This document shows, piece after piece, positions 1-8,552 of a stretch of 64,000 nt of DNA. How positions within the stretch are numbered: the first letter of the stretch is position 1; every line of letters begins with the position of its first letter. The stretch spans positions 1 through 64,000 of the forward strand of contig NZ_JABEQM010000002.1 in NCBI RefSeq assembly GCF_014174155.1, given 5' to 3'. The notes below the pieces were generated by a model. It searched no databases, was not told the DNA's origin, and worked only from the letters and a program-made list of their open reading frames with translations. Origin of the DNA: Gluconacetobacter tumulisoli (GTDB lineage: Bacteria; Pseudomonadota; Alphaproteobacteria; Acetobacterales; Acetobacteraceae). Both the position numbers and the translations under genes were made by a program.

Positions 1-1
1 G

Positions 2-214
2 CACCACCTGGCCCGCACCGGCCTGCTCGACACCGTCCGCTTCCGCCCCATGACCCTCCCCGACCGCTTCATCGACCACAACACCCAGGACGCCCAGTAT
101 CACGAGGCCGGCCTCGACGCCCTCGCCATCTCACACACCGCGCTCCATGCCCTGGGAATTGAAAACAATATGTCACAACCCTTGCTAAAGGCGACAATCG
201 GACCGAAATCATGA
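2..214 (+). CDS. dxs: 1-deoxy-D-xylulose-5-phosphate synthase, C-terminal end (partial)
   Basis: The frame is open from the first base of the window to a TGA at 212-214, giving about 70 residues. The segment LPDRFIDHNTQDAQYHEAGL matches the characteristic end of DXS, the thiamine-diphosphate enzyme that condenses pyruvate and glyceraldehyde 3-phosphate in the MEP isoprenoid pathway. Only the tail of the C-terminal transketolase-like domain is visible, so no catalytic residue can be checked. The stop overlaps the first possible ATG of hpnM (ATGA at 211-214), which suggests cotranscription. A dxs gene just ahead of hopanoid genes makes sense because DXS supplies the isoprenoid precursors for squalene and hopanoids. 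The gene identity is fairly secure despite the truncation. Confidence 0.82.
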   Translation, partial: HHLARTGLLDTVRFRPMTLPDRFIDHNTQDAQYHEAGLDALAISHTALHALGIENNMSQPLLKATIGPKS

Positions 215-915
215 TCGTGATGCGACGCTTGATGAAATCCCTGTCCCGGACGCCCCTGCCCCGGACATCCGCCCCCCTGGCTTCCCTGTTCCTCTGCGCC
301 GGCCTGGCCGTGGTCCCGATGGCGGCCCCGCTGGTCGCGCCGGCGCATGCCCAGTCCGCCGGGCGGGCCGCGCAGGTGACGGTGACGGCCCCGGTCAACG
401 CGCTGTATGCCGCCCTGGGGCGGATCCAGGCCCCCGGCAGCGGCACGTTCGACCAGCGGTCGCAGATCCTCGCCCCCGTGGTGGACAAGGTCTATAATCT
501 GGAAACGGTGCTGCGGGCCTCCGTCGGCCTGCGGTATGCCGGCCTGTCGGACGGGGACAAGCAGCAATTGCTGGACGTGTTCCGCCAGTTCACCATCGCC
601 CGCTACGTCTCCAGCTTCAAACCCGGCGGCGACGCCCATTTCAACGTGGACCCGACCCCGCGCCCGTCCCCGGTCGGCAGCGACCAGATCGTGACGACGC
701 ACATCGGTTCGGCCGAGGATCCGGACGGGACCGAGATCGACTATGTCATGCGGTCGGGCCCCGACGGCTGGCGCATCGTCGACGTTCTGCTGAACGCCCA
801 TATCAGCCAGGTCGCGGCCCAGCGGTCCGATTTCAGCTCTACCCTCGCATCCGGGAATGTGCAGAACCTGATCGCGCTGCTACAGAAGAAGGTCAAGGCG
901 TTCTCGGCGGGCTGA
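211..915 (+). CDS. hpnM: Hopanoid biosynthesis-associated protein HpnM (MlaC/Ttg2D-like)
   Basis: This 234-residue protein begins with a basic stretch, a hydrophobic core and an APAHAQS cleavage site near residue 48, so it is probably exported to the periplasm. The remainder (for example FDQRSQILAPVVDKVYNLETVL and the GPDGWRIVDVLLN segment) has the MlaC/Ttg2 auxiliary fold used by ABC lipid-transport systems. In hopanoid clusters this family is called HpnM and is thought to help move hopanoids between membranes; that role is inferred from the family. The start at 211 gives a 4-nt overlap with dxs. ATGs at 220 and 232 are in frame and would also leave a usable signal peptide. hpnI follows after 64 nt. 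Confidence 0.85.
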   Translation: MIVMRRLMKSLSRTPLPRTSAPLASLFLCAGLAVVPMAAPLVAPAHAQSAGRAAQVTVTAPVNALYAALGRIQAPGSGTFDQRSQILAPVVDKVYNLETVLRASVGLRYAGLSDGDKQQLLDVFRQFTIARYVSSFKPGGDAHFNVDPTPRPSPVGSDQIVTTHIGSAEDPDGTEIDYVMRSGPDGWRIVDVLLNAHISQVAAQRSDFSSTLASGNVQNLIALLQKKVKAFSAG

Positions 916-979
916 TCCGCGACCGCCGAACCCGACCGATGTCCGTGACCCCAGACGACCTGCGCTCCCTGCCGGAAAG

Positions 980-2161
980 ATGATGTCCGCCTTGCATGCT
1001 CTCGCCTCCCCAGCCGGTGCCGCCGCCCTGATAGCGGTTGCCGGGTGCGTGCAGGCATCGTTGGGCACGGCGCTGGTATCCCGGTTCCGGTGGCGGGAAC
1101 GGCGCGTTCCCGAAGCGACCACGCTGCCGCCGGTCACCGTCCTGAAGCCGCTGCATGGCGACGAACCCCTGCTGGAGGAAGCGCTGGAAAGCTTCTGCAC
1201 GCAGGACTACCCCCGCATGCAGATCGTCTTCGGCGTTCAGGATGCCGGCGATCCCGCGATCGCCATCGTCCGGCGGCTGCGCGAACGCCATCCGGGGATG
1301 GACATCGACCTGGTGGTCGATCCGGCGGGACATGGCGTCAACCGCAAGATCGGCAACCTGATCAACATGCTGCCGAAGGCCCGGCACGACATCCTGGTCA
1401 TCTCCGACTCCGACATCCATGTGGCACCGGATTACCTGCGGCACGTCGTCGATGCGCTGGCACGGCCCGGGGTCGGGCTGGTGACCACGCTGTATGCCGG
1501 CCTGCCGGCCACGCGATCGCTGCCGCGCCTGCTGGCGGCCTGCCAGATCAACCATAATTTCCTGCCCGGCGTGATGCTGTCGCGCTATCTCGGCCGGGAG
1601 GACTGCCTGGGGGCCACCATGGCCCTGCGGCGCGAGATGCTGGACGCCGTCGGCGGCCTGCAGGCGCTGGCGCCGCATATCGCGGACGACGCCATGCTGG
1701 GCCGCCTGGTGCGCGAGCGCGGCCGCCATATCGCCATCGCATCGTGCATGACCTGGACCACCGTCGGCGAGGCGAGCTTCGGCGACGTGCTGACGCACGA
1801 ACTGCGCTGGGGCCGGACCGTCAAGACGCTGGAACCGGCGGGCTATGCGGCCTCGGCCATCCAGCTGCCGCTGTTCTGGGCGGGGGTGGCCGTGCTGTGC
1901 CAGCCCCATGCGCGCTGGACATGGACGGTCTTCCTGGGCGTGTGGGCCGCCCGGGCGGCCTGCGCGTTCCTGATGGACCGCATGCTGGCGCAGCGCAGCC
2001 TGCTTCCGCTGCTGCTGCTGCCGGTGCGCGACTGGCTTTCGGCGGCGATCATGGCGGGCAGCGTGACCGGCACCCGCGTGGCGTGGCGTGGACAGACGAT
2101 GCATATCGCGCCACATTCGGTTATGACGCCTCCATCCCATCCTGTCGTGCGGGGCGACTGA
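980..2161 (+). CDS. hpnI: Hopanoid glycosyltransferase HpnI
   Basis: A 393-residue family-2-type glycosyltransferase. There is an N-terminal hydrophobic segment at residues 8-30, a catalytic core with VTVLKPLHGDEPLLEEALES, an SDSDIHV acidic motif around residue 153, a later DDAMLGRLV motif and a GRTVKTLEP segment, then hydrophobic helices towards the C-terminus. In the characterised pathway HpnI adds N-acetylglucosamine to bacteriohopanetetrol. HpnK then deacetylates it to the glucosaminyl form and HpnJ makes the cyclitol ether. Here the three genes follow in the order I-J-K on the same strand. The start at 980 has GGAAAG just upstream; a second ATG follows at 983. Assignment rests on motifs plus the very specific neighbourhood. 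Confidence 0.9.
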   Translation: MMSALHALASPAGAAALIAVAGCVQASLGTALVSRFRWRERRVPEATTLPPVTVLKPLHGDEPLLEEALESFCTQDYPRMQIVFGVQDAGDPAIAIVRRLRERHPGMDIDLVVDPAGHGVNRKIGNLINMLPKARHDILVISDSDIHVAPDYLRHVVDALARPGVGLVTTLYAGLPATRSLPRLLAACQINHNFLPGVMLSRYLGREDCLGATMALRREMLDAVGGLQALAPHIADDAMLGRLVRERGRHIAIASCMTWTTVGEASFGDVLTHELRWGRTVKTLEPAGYAASAIQLPLFWAGVAVLCQPHARWTWTVFLGVWAARAACAFLMDRMLAQRSLLPLLLLPVRDWLSAAIMAGSVTGTRVAWRGQTMHIAPHSVMTPPSHPVVRGD

Positions 2162-2248
2162 CACGCCCCCCGCGACACAAGACATATCAAGAACGGCCGT
2201 GCCGGACCCCCTTTCCGTGGGCCCCCACGTCCCTAGGATCCGCGTATC

Positions 2249-3673
2249 ATGATGAAGACCCTGTTCCTCCAGCCCCCTTCCTTCGACGGTTTCGACGGCG
2301 GCGCGGGTTCCCGCTACCAGGCCAAGCGGGAAATCAGGTCGTTCTGGTATCCGACATGGCTGGCCCAGCCCGCCGCCCTGGTCGAAGGCAGCCGCCTGAT
2401 CGACGCCCCCCCGGCCCGCATGGGCATGGAGCCGATCCTGCAGGACGTGCGCAACCGCGATCTGGTGGTGATGCACACTTCCACCCCATCCTTCGCCTCG
2501 GACGTGCGGGTGGCGCAGATGCTGAAGGACGCGAATCCGTCGCTGAAGATCGGCATGGTCGGCGCCAAGGTCGCCGTCCAGCCCGAGGAAAGCCTGCTGA
2601 AGGGCGGCCCGGTCGATTTCGTGGCCCGCAACGAATTCGACTTCACGATCAAGGAAATCGCCGAAGGCCGCGACCTGAAGGACGTGGACGGCATTTCATG
2701 GCGCAATGACGAGGGCGTCATCGTCCACAACCGCGACCGCGCCATGATCGAGAACATGGACAGCCTGCCCTTCGTGACCGAGGTCTACAAGCGCGACCTG
2801 AAGATCGAGGATTACTTCATCGGGTACCTGATGCACCCGTACATCTCGATCTATACCGGCCGCGGCTGCAAGTCGCGCTGCACCTTCTGCCTGTGGCCGC
2901 AGACGGTGGGCGGCCATAACTACCGCACCCGCAGCCCGGAACACGTGGCCGCCGAGATCCGCCTGGCGCGGCAGTATTTCCCGCAGGTCAAGGAGTTCTT
3001 CTTCGACGACGACACCTTCACCGACGATTTGCCGCGCGCGGAAGCGATCGCGCGCGAACTGGGCAAGATGGGCGTCACCTGGTCGTGCAACGCCAAGGCC
3101 AACGTGCCGCGCAAGACGCTGGAAGTCCTGAAGGACAACGGCCTGCGCCTGCTGCTGGTCGGCTACGAGAGCGGCAACCAGCAGATCCTGCACAACATCA
3201 AGAAGGGCATGCGGGTCGAGGTCGCGCGCGAGTTCACGAAGAACTGCCACGAACTGGGGATCAAGATCCACGGCACGTTCATCCTGGGACTGCCCGGCGA
3301 AACCAAGGAAACGATCCAGGAGACGATCAAGTTCGCCACCGAGATCAATCCGCACACCTTGCAGGTGTCCCTGGCCGCGCCCTATCCCGGCACGTTCCTG
3401 CACAAGCAGGCGACCGAGAACGGCTGGCTGGACGAAGGCAACGCCGAACTGATCGACGAGAACGGCGTGCAGATCGCCCCCCTGCACTACCCGCACCTGT
3501 CGCACACCGAAATCTTCGGCAGCGTCGAGGAATTCTATCGGAAATTCTATTTCCGCGCGCCGAAGATCGCCTCGATCGTCGGTGAGATGGTGCGCAGCCC
3601 GCAGATGATGAAGCGCCGCCTGCGCGAGGGCGTGGAGTTCTTCCAGTTCCTGCGTGACCGCCGCGCGGCCTGA
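2249..3673 (+). CDS. hpnJ: Hopanoid radical SAM protein HpnJ
   Basis: A 474-residue B12-binding-type radical SAM enzyme. The N-terminal part (to about residue 150) looks like the cobalamin-binding Rossmann domain. The radical SAM core carries the 4Fe-4S motif C-x3-C-x2-C at Cys207, Cys211 and Cys214 within GRGCKSRCTFCLWPQ. A later GTFILGLPGET segment is typical of the SAM-binding barrel. HpnJ is required to convert glucosaminyl bacteriohopanetetrol into the cyclitol ether by ring contraction; this is family knowledge. The gene sits between hpnI (87 nt upstream) and hpnK (51 nt downstream). ATGs at 2249 and 2252 are both possible starts. Confidence 0.92.
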   Translation: MMKTLFLQPPSFDGFDGGAGSRYQAKREIRSFWYPTWLAQPAALVEGSRLIDAPPARMGMEPILQDVRNRDLVVMHTSTPSFASDVRVAQMLKDANPSLKIGMVGAKVAVQPEESLLKGGPVDFVARNEFDFTIKEIAEGRDLKDVDGISWRNDEGVIVHNRDRAMIENMDSLPFVTEVYKRDLKIEDYFIGYLMHPYISIYTGRGCKSRCTFCLWPQTVGGHNYRTRSPEHVAAEIRLARQYFPQVKEFFFDDDTFTDDLPRAEAIARELGKMGVTWSCNAKANVPRKTLEVLKDNGLRLLLVGYESGNQQILHNIKKGMRVEVAREFTKNCHELGIKIHGTFILGLPGETKETIQETIKFATEINPHTLQVSLAAPYPGTFLHKQATENGWLDEGNAELIDENGVQIAPLHYPHLSHTEIFGSVEEFYRKFYFRAPKIASIVGEMVRSPQMMKRRLREGVEFFQFLRDRRAA

Positions 3674-3724
3674 CCGCGCCCGCCGGGGCCCCCCGCCCCG
3701 GCGGATCTTTCCCGGCGAGTACCC

Positions 3725-4567
3725 ATGAAGCGCGTGATCGTATCCGCCGACGATTTCGGTCTGTCGGAAGAGGTCAACGAAGCCATCGAGATCGCGCATC
3801 GCGACGGCCTGCTGTCCACCGCCAGCCTGATGGTGGCGGGACCGGCGGCGGCCGACGCGATCGCGCGCGCGCGCCGCCTGCCCGGCCTGCATGTCGGCCT
3901 GCATCTAGTGGTGATCGAAGGGCCGGCGACCCTGCCGCCCGCCGCCATTCCCCTGCTGGTCGACCAGGGGGGACAGTTTCCGTCCAACCAGCTTGAACTG
4001 GGCGTCAATTATTTCTTCCGCCCCGCCGTCCGCCGCCAGCTCGCCGCCGAGATCGAGGCCCAGTTCGCGGCGTTCGCCCGCACGGGGCTGACGCTGGACC
4101 ACGCCAATGCGCACAAGCACATGCATTTGCACCCGACGGTGGGCAAGCTGATGATCGCGAGCGGCCTGCGCCACGGCCTGCGGGCGATCCGCGTCCCGCT
4201 GGAACCGCCCGAGCCGCTGTTCGCCGCCGGTACCTACAGCGATTCGCCGGGGGCCGCCGCCCTGCGACGCTGGACCGGCGTGCTGCGCCACCAGGCCCGC
4301 CGCGCCGGATTGCGCACCAATGACTGGTGCTTCGGCATCGCCTGGAGTGGACATATGACGACCGGGCGGGTCGCGGCCCTGGCCGCCCACCTGCCGGAAG
4401 GATTGTCGGAAATCTATTTCCACCCCGCGACGGCGAAGAACGCGCTGATCGACCGGGTGATGCCGGACTACGAACACGCAGCCGAACTGGCCGCCCTGTG
4501 CAGCCCCGGCTTCCGCGCCGGCCTGTCGCATTGCCGCGCGGTGCCGACGACCTGGGCACAGGGCTGA
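3725..4567 (+). CDS. hpnK: Hopanoid-associated deacetylase HpnK (YdjC-like)
   Basis: A 280-residue YdjC/ChbG-type deacetylase. The N-terminus VSADDFGLS gives the metal-binding Asp9-Asp10 pair, GLHVGLHL supplies a histidine, and DHANAHKHMHLHP at 125-137 is a histidine-rich metal site. HpnK removes the acetyl group from N-acetylglucosaminyl bacteriohopanetetrol. It is the last gene of this run and converges on trxA, with a GC-rich hairpin in the 69-nt gap. The spacer in front of the ATG has only a weak purine stretch (GGCGAG), so the start rests mainly on family alignment at the VSADD strand. Confidence 0.9.
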   Translation: MKRVIVSADDFGLSEEVNEAIEIAHRDGLLSTASLMVAGPAAADAIARARRLPGLHVGLHLVVIEGPATLPPAAIPLLVDQGGQFPSNQLELGVNYFFRPAVRRQLAAEIEAQFAAFARTGLTLDHANAHKHMHLHPTVGKLMIASGLRHGLRAIRVPLEPPEPLFAAGTYSDSPGAAALRRWTGVLRHQARRAGLRTNDWCFGIAWSGHMTTGRVAALAAHLPEGLSEIYFHPATAKNALIDRVMPDYEHAAELAALCSPGFRAGLSHCRAVPTTWAQG

Positions 4568-4605
4568 TCTCGCCCTGCGGGTCCCGGGGCGGCGCCCCCG
4601 AGACG

Positions 4606-4628
4606 TCCGGCAGGACGAACCTGCCGGG
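4606..4628. terminator. Hairpin between convergent hpnK and trxA
   Basis: An 8-bp GC-rich inverted repeat (CCGGCAGG / CCTGCCGG, 5-nt loop) lies in the gap between the converging hpnK and trxA genes. There is no clear T-run on either side, so it may assist termination or simply be a stable hairpin. Confidence 0.35.
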
Positions 4629-4636
4629 ACCGGTAT

Positions 4637-4963
4637 TTACAGGCTGCTCTTGACCCAGTCCTTGAGCTGGCTCTTGGGCAGCGCGCCGACCTTGGTCGCC
4701 GCCGGCTGGCCGTTCTTGAACAGGATCAGCGTGGGAATGCCGCGCACGGCATATTTGTTCGGCGTCGTCGGATTGTCGTCGATATTGACCTTGGCGACGG
4801 TCAGCTTGCCCTTGAATTCGGCACCGATCTCGTCCAGCGCGGGGGCGATCATCTTGCACGGGCCGCACCATTCGGCCCAGAAATCCACCAGCACCGGCCC
4901 ATCGGCCTTCAGGACATCGCTCTCGAAGGTGGCGTCGCTGACGGCCACGGTATTTTCGCTCAT
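4637..4963 (-). CDS. trxA: Thioredoxin
   Basis: A 108-residue classic thioredoxin with the active-site dithiol WCGPC (Cys33, Cys36) and the cis-proline segment RGIPTLILF. It is a cytoplasmic general disulfide reductant. The start codon lies only 4 nt beyond the addA stop, and the GAGGAG-type ribosome binding site is formed by the end of addA, so trxA is the last gene of the tsaE-murU-addB-addA-trxA operon. The addB-addA-trxA order is common in alphaproteobacteria. Confidence 0.96.
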   Translation of the reverse strand: MSENTVAVSDATFESDVLKADGPVLVDFWAEWCGPCKMIAPALDEIGAEFKGKLTVAKVNIDDNPTTPNKYAVRGIPTLILFKNGQPAATKVGALPKSQLKDWVKSSL

Positions 4964-4967
4964 AACA

Positions 4968-7900
4968 TCACTCCTCGGGTTCCGACGGCTTCGTCAGGAC
5001 ATGGCCGCCTGACCGCCGGGTTTCAAGATTGCTGGCGTCCGGACCCGCCGCACCGGGGGCATGACGCTCCAGCAGCGAATCGGGCAGGATGGTGATCCGG
5101 ACCTCCTCGGTCCAGACAAGGGTGCACCGAACCGGCCGATCCGGATAGAGGGCCATCAGCAGGGCGCGATACGACGCCATCTGCCGCAGATACAGCACCG
5201 GCGTCGCCTCCACGTCGGCGGGCGGCAGGCGATTGGTCTTGAAGTCGCACAGCCACACGGCATCGGGCCGGACGACCATGCGATCCACCTGCCCCACGAT
5301 CACCGATCCGCCGGCCACGCCGGCCAGCGGCTGTTCCGACCGGCTGCCGGAACCGAACAGCGGCGCGATCCGGGGGTCGTCCATCACCGCCAGCACCTGC
5401 GCCAGGATCCGATCCTGATCCGCCGGGTCCAACCCGTTGCCCGGCCGCGCCAGCCAGTCCCGCGCCACGCCGGCACGACCCGCCGCCGGCCGGTCGGGCA
5501 GATATTGCAGCAGGGCATGGACGATCTGCCCCCGGCGCAAGGCCTGTTCGCGCGCCGCCGGCCGGCGCGCCCGGGCCACCGCCAGGGGCGAGCGGACGGC
5601 GGGCTGCGGCCCCAGGGGCGCATCGTCGGGCCGGCTGGGCACCAGGGGACGCAGCAGCGGCGATTCCGGCGCGGGGGGGCGGGCGACCCAGTCGGGGGAA
5701 CGGCCCATCCAGTCCGGCAGGTCGGCCGGGGCGGCGTCGCCCCGTATCGCCGGGCGTTCGCTGGACGGCACCGACGCGACCTCCTCCAGCACCAGCCGGG
5801 TACCGGCCCAGCCCAGTTCGAAAGGCCGCTCCTCGGCCCCCGCATGGACGAAGCCGGCATGGCAGAGCGCATACCAGCTATCGTCGGCCACCGTGCGCTT
5901 CTGCTGCCAGCCGCAGATCACCAGCCGGTCGCTGGCCCGGGTCAGCGCGACATAGAGCAGGCGGTTATATTCCTCGGTCGCCGCCGCGCGGATCGTCTGC
6001 TGCAACCCCCGCGTGGTGCCCGTCGCCATCTCGGCGCGCGGAACCCACAGCGGCAGATCCAGCCCGCTCTCCCCGTCCCGCGTCCAGACCACGCCGCCGT
6101 CGAACTTCGCCACGCCCACCGTATCGGGCAGGATCACCAGCCGGGCCTGCAACCCCTTGGCGCCATGGGCGGTCATGACGCGCACCATGTCGGCAGCGGC
6201 ATCGGGCTCACGCTTCACCGTTTCGGCCGACGCGCGCAGCCAGTGCAGAAAACCCTGCAGAGACGCCGGATGCAGCGATTCATAGCGCAGGGCCGCCGAC
6301 AGCAATTCGTCCACCGGCTCGGCCGCCTCGGGGCCCAGCCGGGCCAGCAGGCGCGCCCGCCCGCCCAGCGGTCCCAGCGCCTCGGACAGCAGGCCATAGG
6401 GCGATGCGTAATCGACGCGCCGGAACAGGCGCTCCAGCATCGTCCAGGCCGCCCGCCAGTCCGCCCGTTCGTCCTGCCGTTCGCGCAGCACCGCCCACAG
6501 CGGCCGCCCCCCGCGTCCCGCCGCCAGTTCCATCAGGCTGTCGTCCGCGACGCCGCCCAGCGGCGAAGTCAGGACGCAGGCCAGGGTCAAGTCGTCCTGC
6601 GGCAGCAGCAGGGCGTCGCACAGGGCCATCAGGTCCTGCACCGCCACCTGGTCCACCAGCCCGGTGCGGACCAGTGTCGCCACCGGCACGTCCTGCGTCT
6701 TCAGCGCGCGGATCAGCGCCCGGACGAAATTCGACCGCTTCGGCACCAGGACCAGAATGTCCCCCGGCGTCAGCGGCGCCTCGCCCGGTGCGGGGGGGCG
6801 CCGCAATTCGGCGACGACCCAGGCCGCCAGGCTGTCGGCCAGGCGCTGCGCCGCCGTGGATTGTCCCCCGTTCTCCAGCGGAGCGATCCACGGATTGGCG
6901 TCCTCCGCCCCGTCCTCGACCGGGGTCAGGGGCCAGAGTTCCACCCGGCCGCCCTGCCCGGGCCGGGCGGACAGGTGGCGGGGCACGCCCTCGTCCCCCT
7001 CCACCAGCCCGCGCGCCGCGTCGGGCAGGGCAAAGACGCTGTCCACCAGTTTCAGGACCGGCGCGGTCGACCGGAAGGACACGGTCAGCGCCGGTTCCTT
7101 CCACGGGCTGCGCGCCTGCTCCACGCGCTGGCGGAACATCTGCCGCCAATGCCGGAAGGCCGCCGGATCGGCCCCCTGGAACGAATAGATCGACTGCTTG
7201 TAATCGCCCACCGCGAACAGGGTGCGCGGCGGTGCGGCGGCATCGCGGGTGCCGTCGCCGGCGAAGAACTCGGACGTCAGGCCGCCCGCGATCGCCCACT
7301 GGTCGGGCGAGGTATCCTGCACCTCGTCCAGCAGCAGATGGTCGATCCCGCCGTCGAGCTTGTACAGCACCCACGCGGCGCCCGGATCCTTCAGCAGGTC
7401 CAGCGTCCGTTCGATCAGGTCGTCGTAATCGACCAGCCCGCGCCCGCGCTTGCATTCGGCATAGCGCCGCAGCACCGGGGCCGCGACATCCAGCAGCGCT
7501 GCGCTGACGCGCAGGATGGCGATCGCCCGGCACTCCTCGTCCACCGCGATGATGCGCCCGGCCTCGGCCAGCAGGGCGTCGCCGATTTCCGGCCGGCTGT
7601 CGTCCAGCTTGGGGTTCAGGCCGCCACGCTTGCGCGGCTCGCCGTCCTGCTTCACCAGGGCCATGCGCCAGACGTCCCAGCGCGCGGCCCGTGCCTCGAC
7701 CGGCAGGGCCAGCCAGTCCAGCATGGCCGTGGCGGTCCGCCGCACGGTGGCCGCGCCCTGCTCCGCCACGATCCGCAGCATGTCGCGCAGGGCGCCCTCG
7801 CCCGGCACCTCGGCGCAGGCCGCACGGCGCAGGGCGGCGGCGTCGCGCGTCCGCACCCCCAGCACCCGCATCAGGGCGGCGTCCACCCCTTCACGATCCC

Positions 7901-8552
7901 CGTCCATCGCCTGGATGACCGGCTGCACCTGCCGCGGCCGCGCCTGAAGGCCGCCGATCAGCCCGGCGAAATCCGCCGCCCCGATCTGCCCGGCCAGGAT
8001 CCCGACCGCGTCCCCGCCATGGCCGACCACGGATTCGACCGCATCGCCCATCGCCAGGCGGGCGTCCGTATCCTCGACCAGCGTGAAATGCGGGCTGATC
8101 GCGGCCTCGATGGGGAAGCGGCGCAGCAGCGACTGGCAGAAGGCATGGATCGTGCCGATCCGCATCCCGCCCGGCAGGTCCAGCACCCGCGCGAACAATT
8201 CCCGCGCCGCCTGCCGCGTGTCCGCGCCCGGCGGGACCGACAGGCCGGCCAGTTCGGCGTCCAGCGCCGCGTCGGGCAGGGTGACCCATTTTCCCAGGCG
8301 ATTCTGCAGGCGGATCGCCATTTCGGCCGCCGCCGCCTTGGTGAAGGTCAGGCACTGGATCCGCGCCGGATCCGACCCGGCCGCCAGCGTGCCATCCGGC
8401 GCCAGACGCGGCAGCATCAGGCGCAGCAGCCGGTCGATCAGCAGCTTGGTCTTGCCACTGCCCGCCGAGGCCGAGACGAAGACCGAGGCCTCGGGATCGG
8501 AAGCCTCGGCCTGGCGGGTGTTGGCCAGGTCGATGGCATCACGCGGACTCAT
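4968..8552 (-). CDS. addA: AddA helicase-nuclease subunit (double-strand break repair)
   Basis: A 1194-residue UvrD/RecB-type protein. A Walker A motif [15 protein letters not shown] lies about 30 residues from the start. Further helicase motifs follow ([14 protein letters not shown] as the Walker B region, [30 protein letters not shown] and [13 protein letters not shown]). The C-terminal RecB-like nuclease motif is [13 protein letters not shown]. With AddB it forms the AddAB helicase-nuclease that resects double-strand ends before RecA loading. I chose the ATG at 8552, which overlaps the addB stop (ATGA). An in-frame ATG 30 nt upstream lies inside addB and is less likely. Confidence 0.95.
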   Translation of the reverse strand: MSPRDAIDLANTRQAEASDPEASVFVSASAGSGKTKLLIDRLLRLMLPRLAPDGTLAAGSDPARIQCLTFTKAAAAEMAIRLQNRLGKWVTLPDAALDAELAGLSVPPGADTRQAARELFARVLDLPGGMRIGTIHAFCQSLLRRFPIEAAISPHFTLVEDTDARLAMGDAVESVVGHGGDAVGILAGQIGAADFAGLIGGLQARPRQVQPVIQAMDGDREGVDAALMRVLGVRTRDAAALRRAACAEVPGEGALRDMLRIVAEQGAATVRRTATAMLDWLALPVEARAARWDVWRMALVKQDGEPRKRGGLNPKLDDSRPEIGDALLAEAGRIIAVDEECRAIAILRVSAALLDVAAPVLRRYAECKRGRGLVDYDDLIERTLDLLKDPGAAWVLYKLDGGIDHLLLDEVQDTSPDQWAIAGGLTSEFFAGDGTRDAAAPPRTLFAVGDYKQSIYSFQGADPAAFRHWRQMFRQRVEQARSPWKEPALTVSFRSTAPVLKLVDSVFALPDAARGLVEGDEGVPRHLSARPGQGGRVELWPLTPVEDGAEDANPWIAPLENGGQSTAAQRLADSLAAWVVAELRRPPAPGEAPLTPGDILVLVPKRSNFVRALIRALKTQDVPVATLVRTGLVDQVAVQDLMALCDALLLPQDDLTLACVLTSPLGGVADDSLMELAAGRGGRPLWAVLRERQDERADWRAAWTMLERLFRRVDYASPYGLLSEALGPLGGRARLLARLGPEAAEPVDELLSAALRYESLHPASLQGFLHWLRASAETVKREPDAAADMVRVMTAHGAKGLQARLVILPDTVGVAKFDGGVVWTRDGESGLDLPLWVPRAEMATGTTRGLQQTIRAAATEEYNRLLYVALTRASDRLVICGWQQKRTVADDSWYALCHAGFVHAGAEERPFELGWAGTRLVLEEVASVPSSERPAIRGDAAPADLPDWMGRSPDWVARPPAPESPLLRPLVPSRPDDAPLGPQPAVRSPLAVARARRPAAREQALRRGQIVHALLQYLPDRPAAGRAGVARDWLARPGNGLDPADQDRILAQVLAVMDDPRIAPLFGSGSRSEQPLAGVAGGSVIVGQVDRMVVRPDAVWLCDFKTNRLPPADVEATPVLYLRQMASYRALLMALYPDRPVRCTLVWTEEVRITILPDSLLERHAPGAAGPDASNLETRRSGGHVLTKPSEPEE

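Noticed and set aside
893-2476. 527-codon open frame on the minus strand
   Set aside because: It lies antisense to hpnI and the start of hpnJ; composition is His/Gln/Arg-rich as expected for a GC-rich shadow frame, with no motif.
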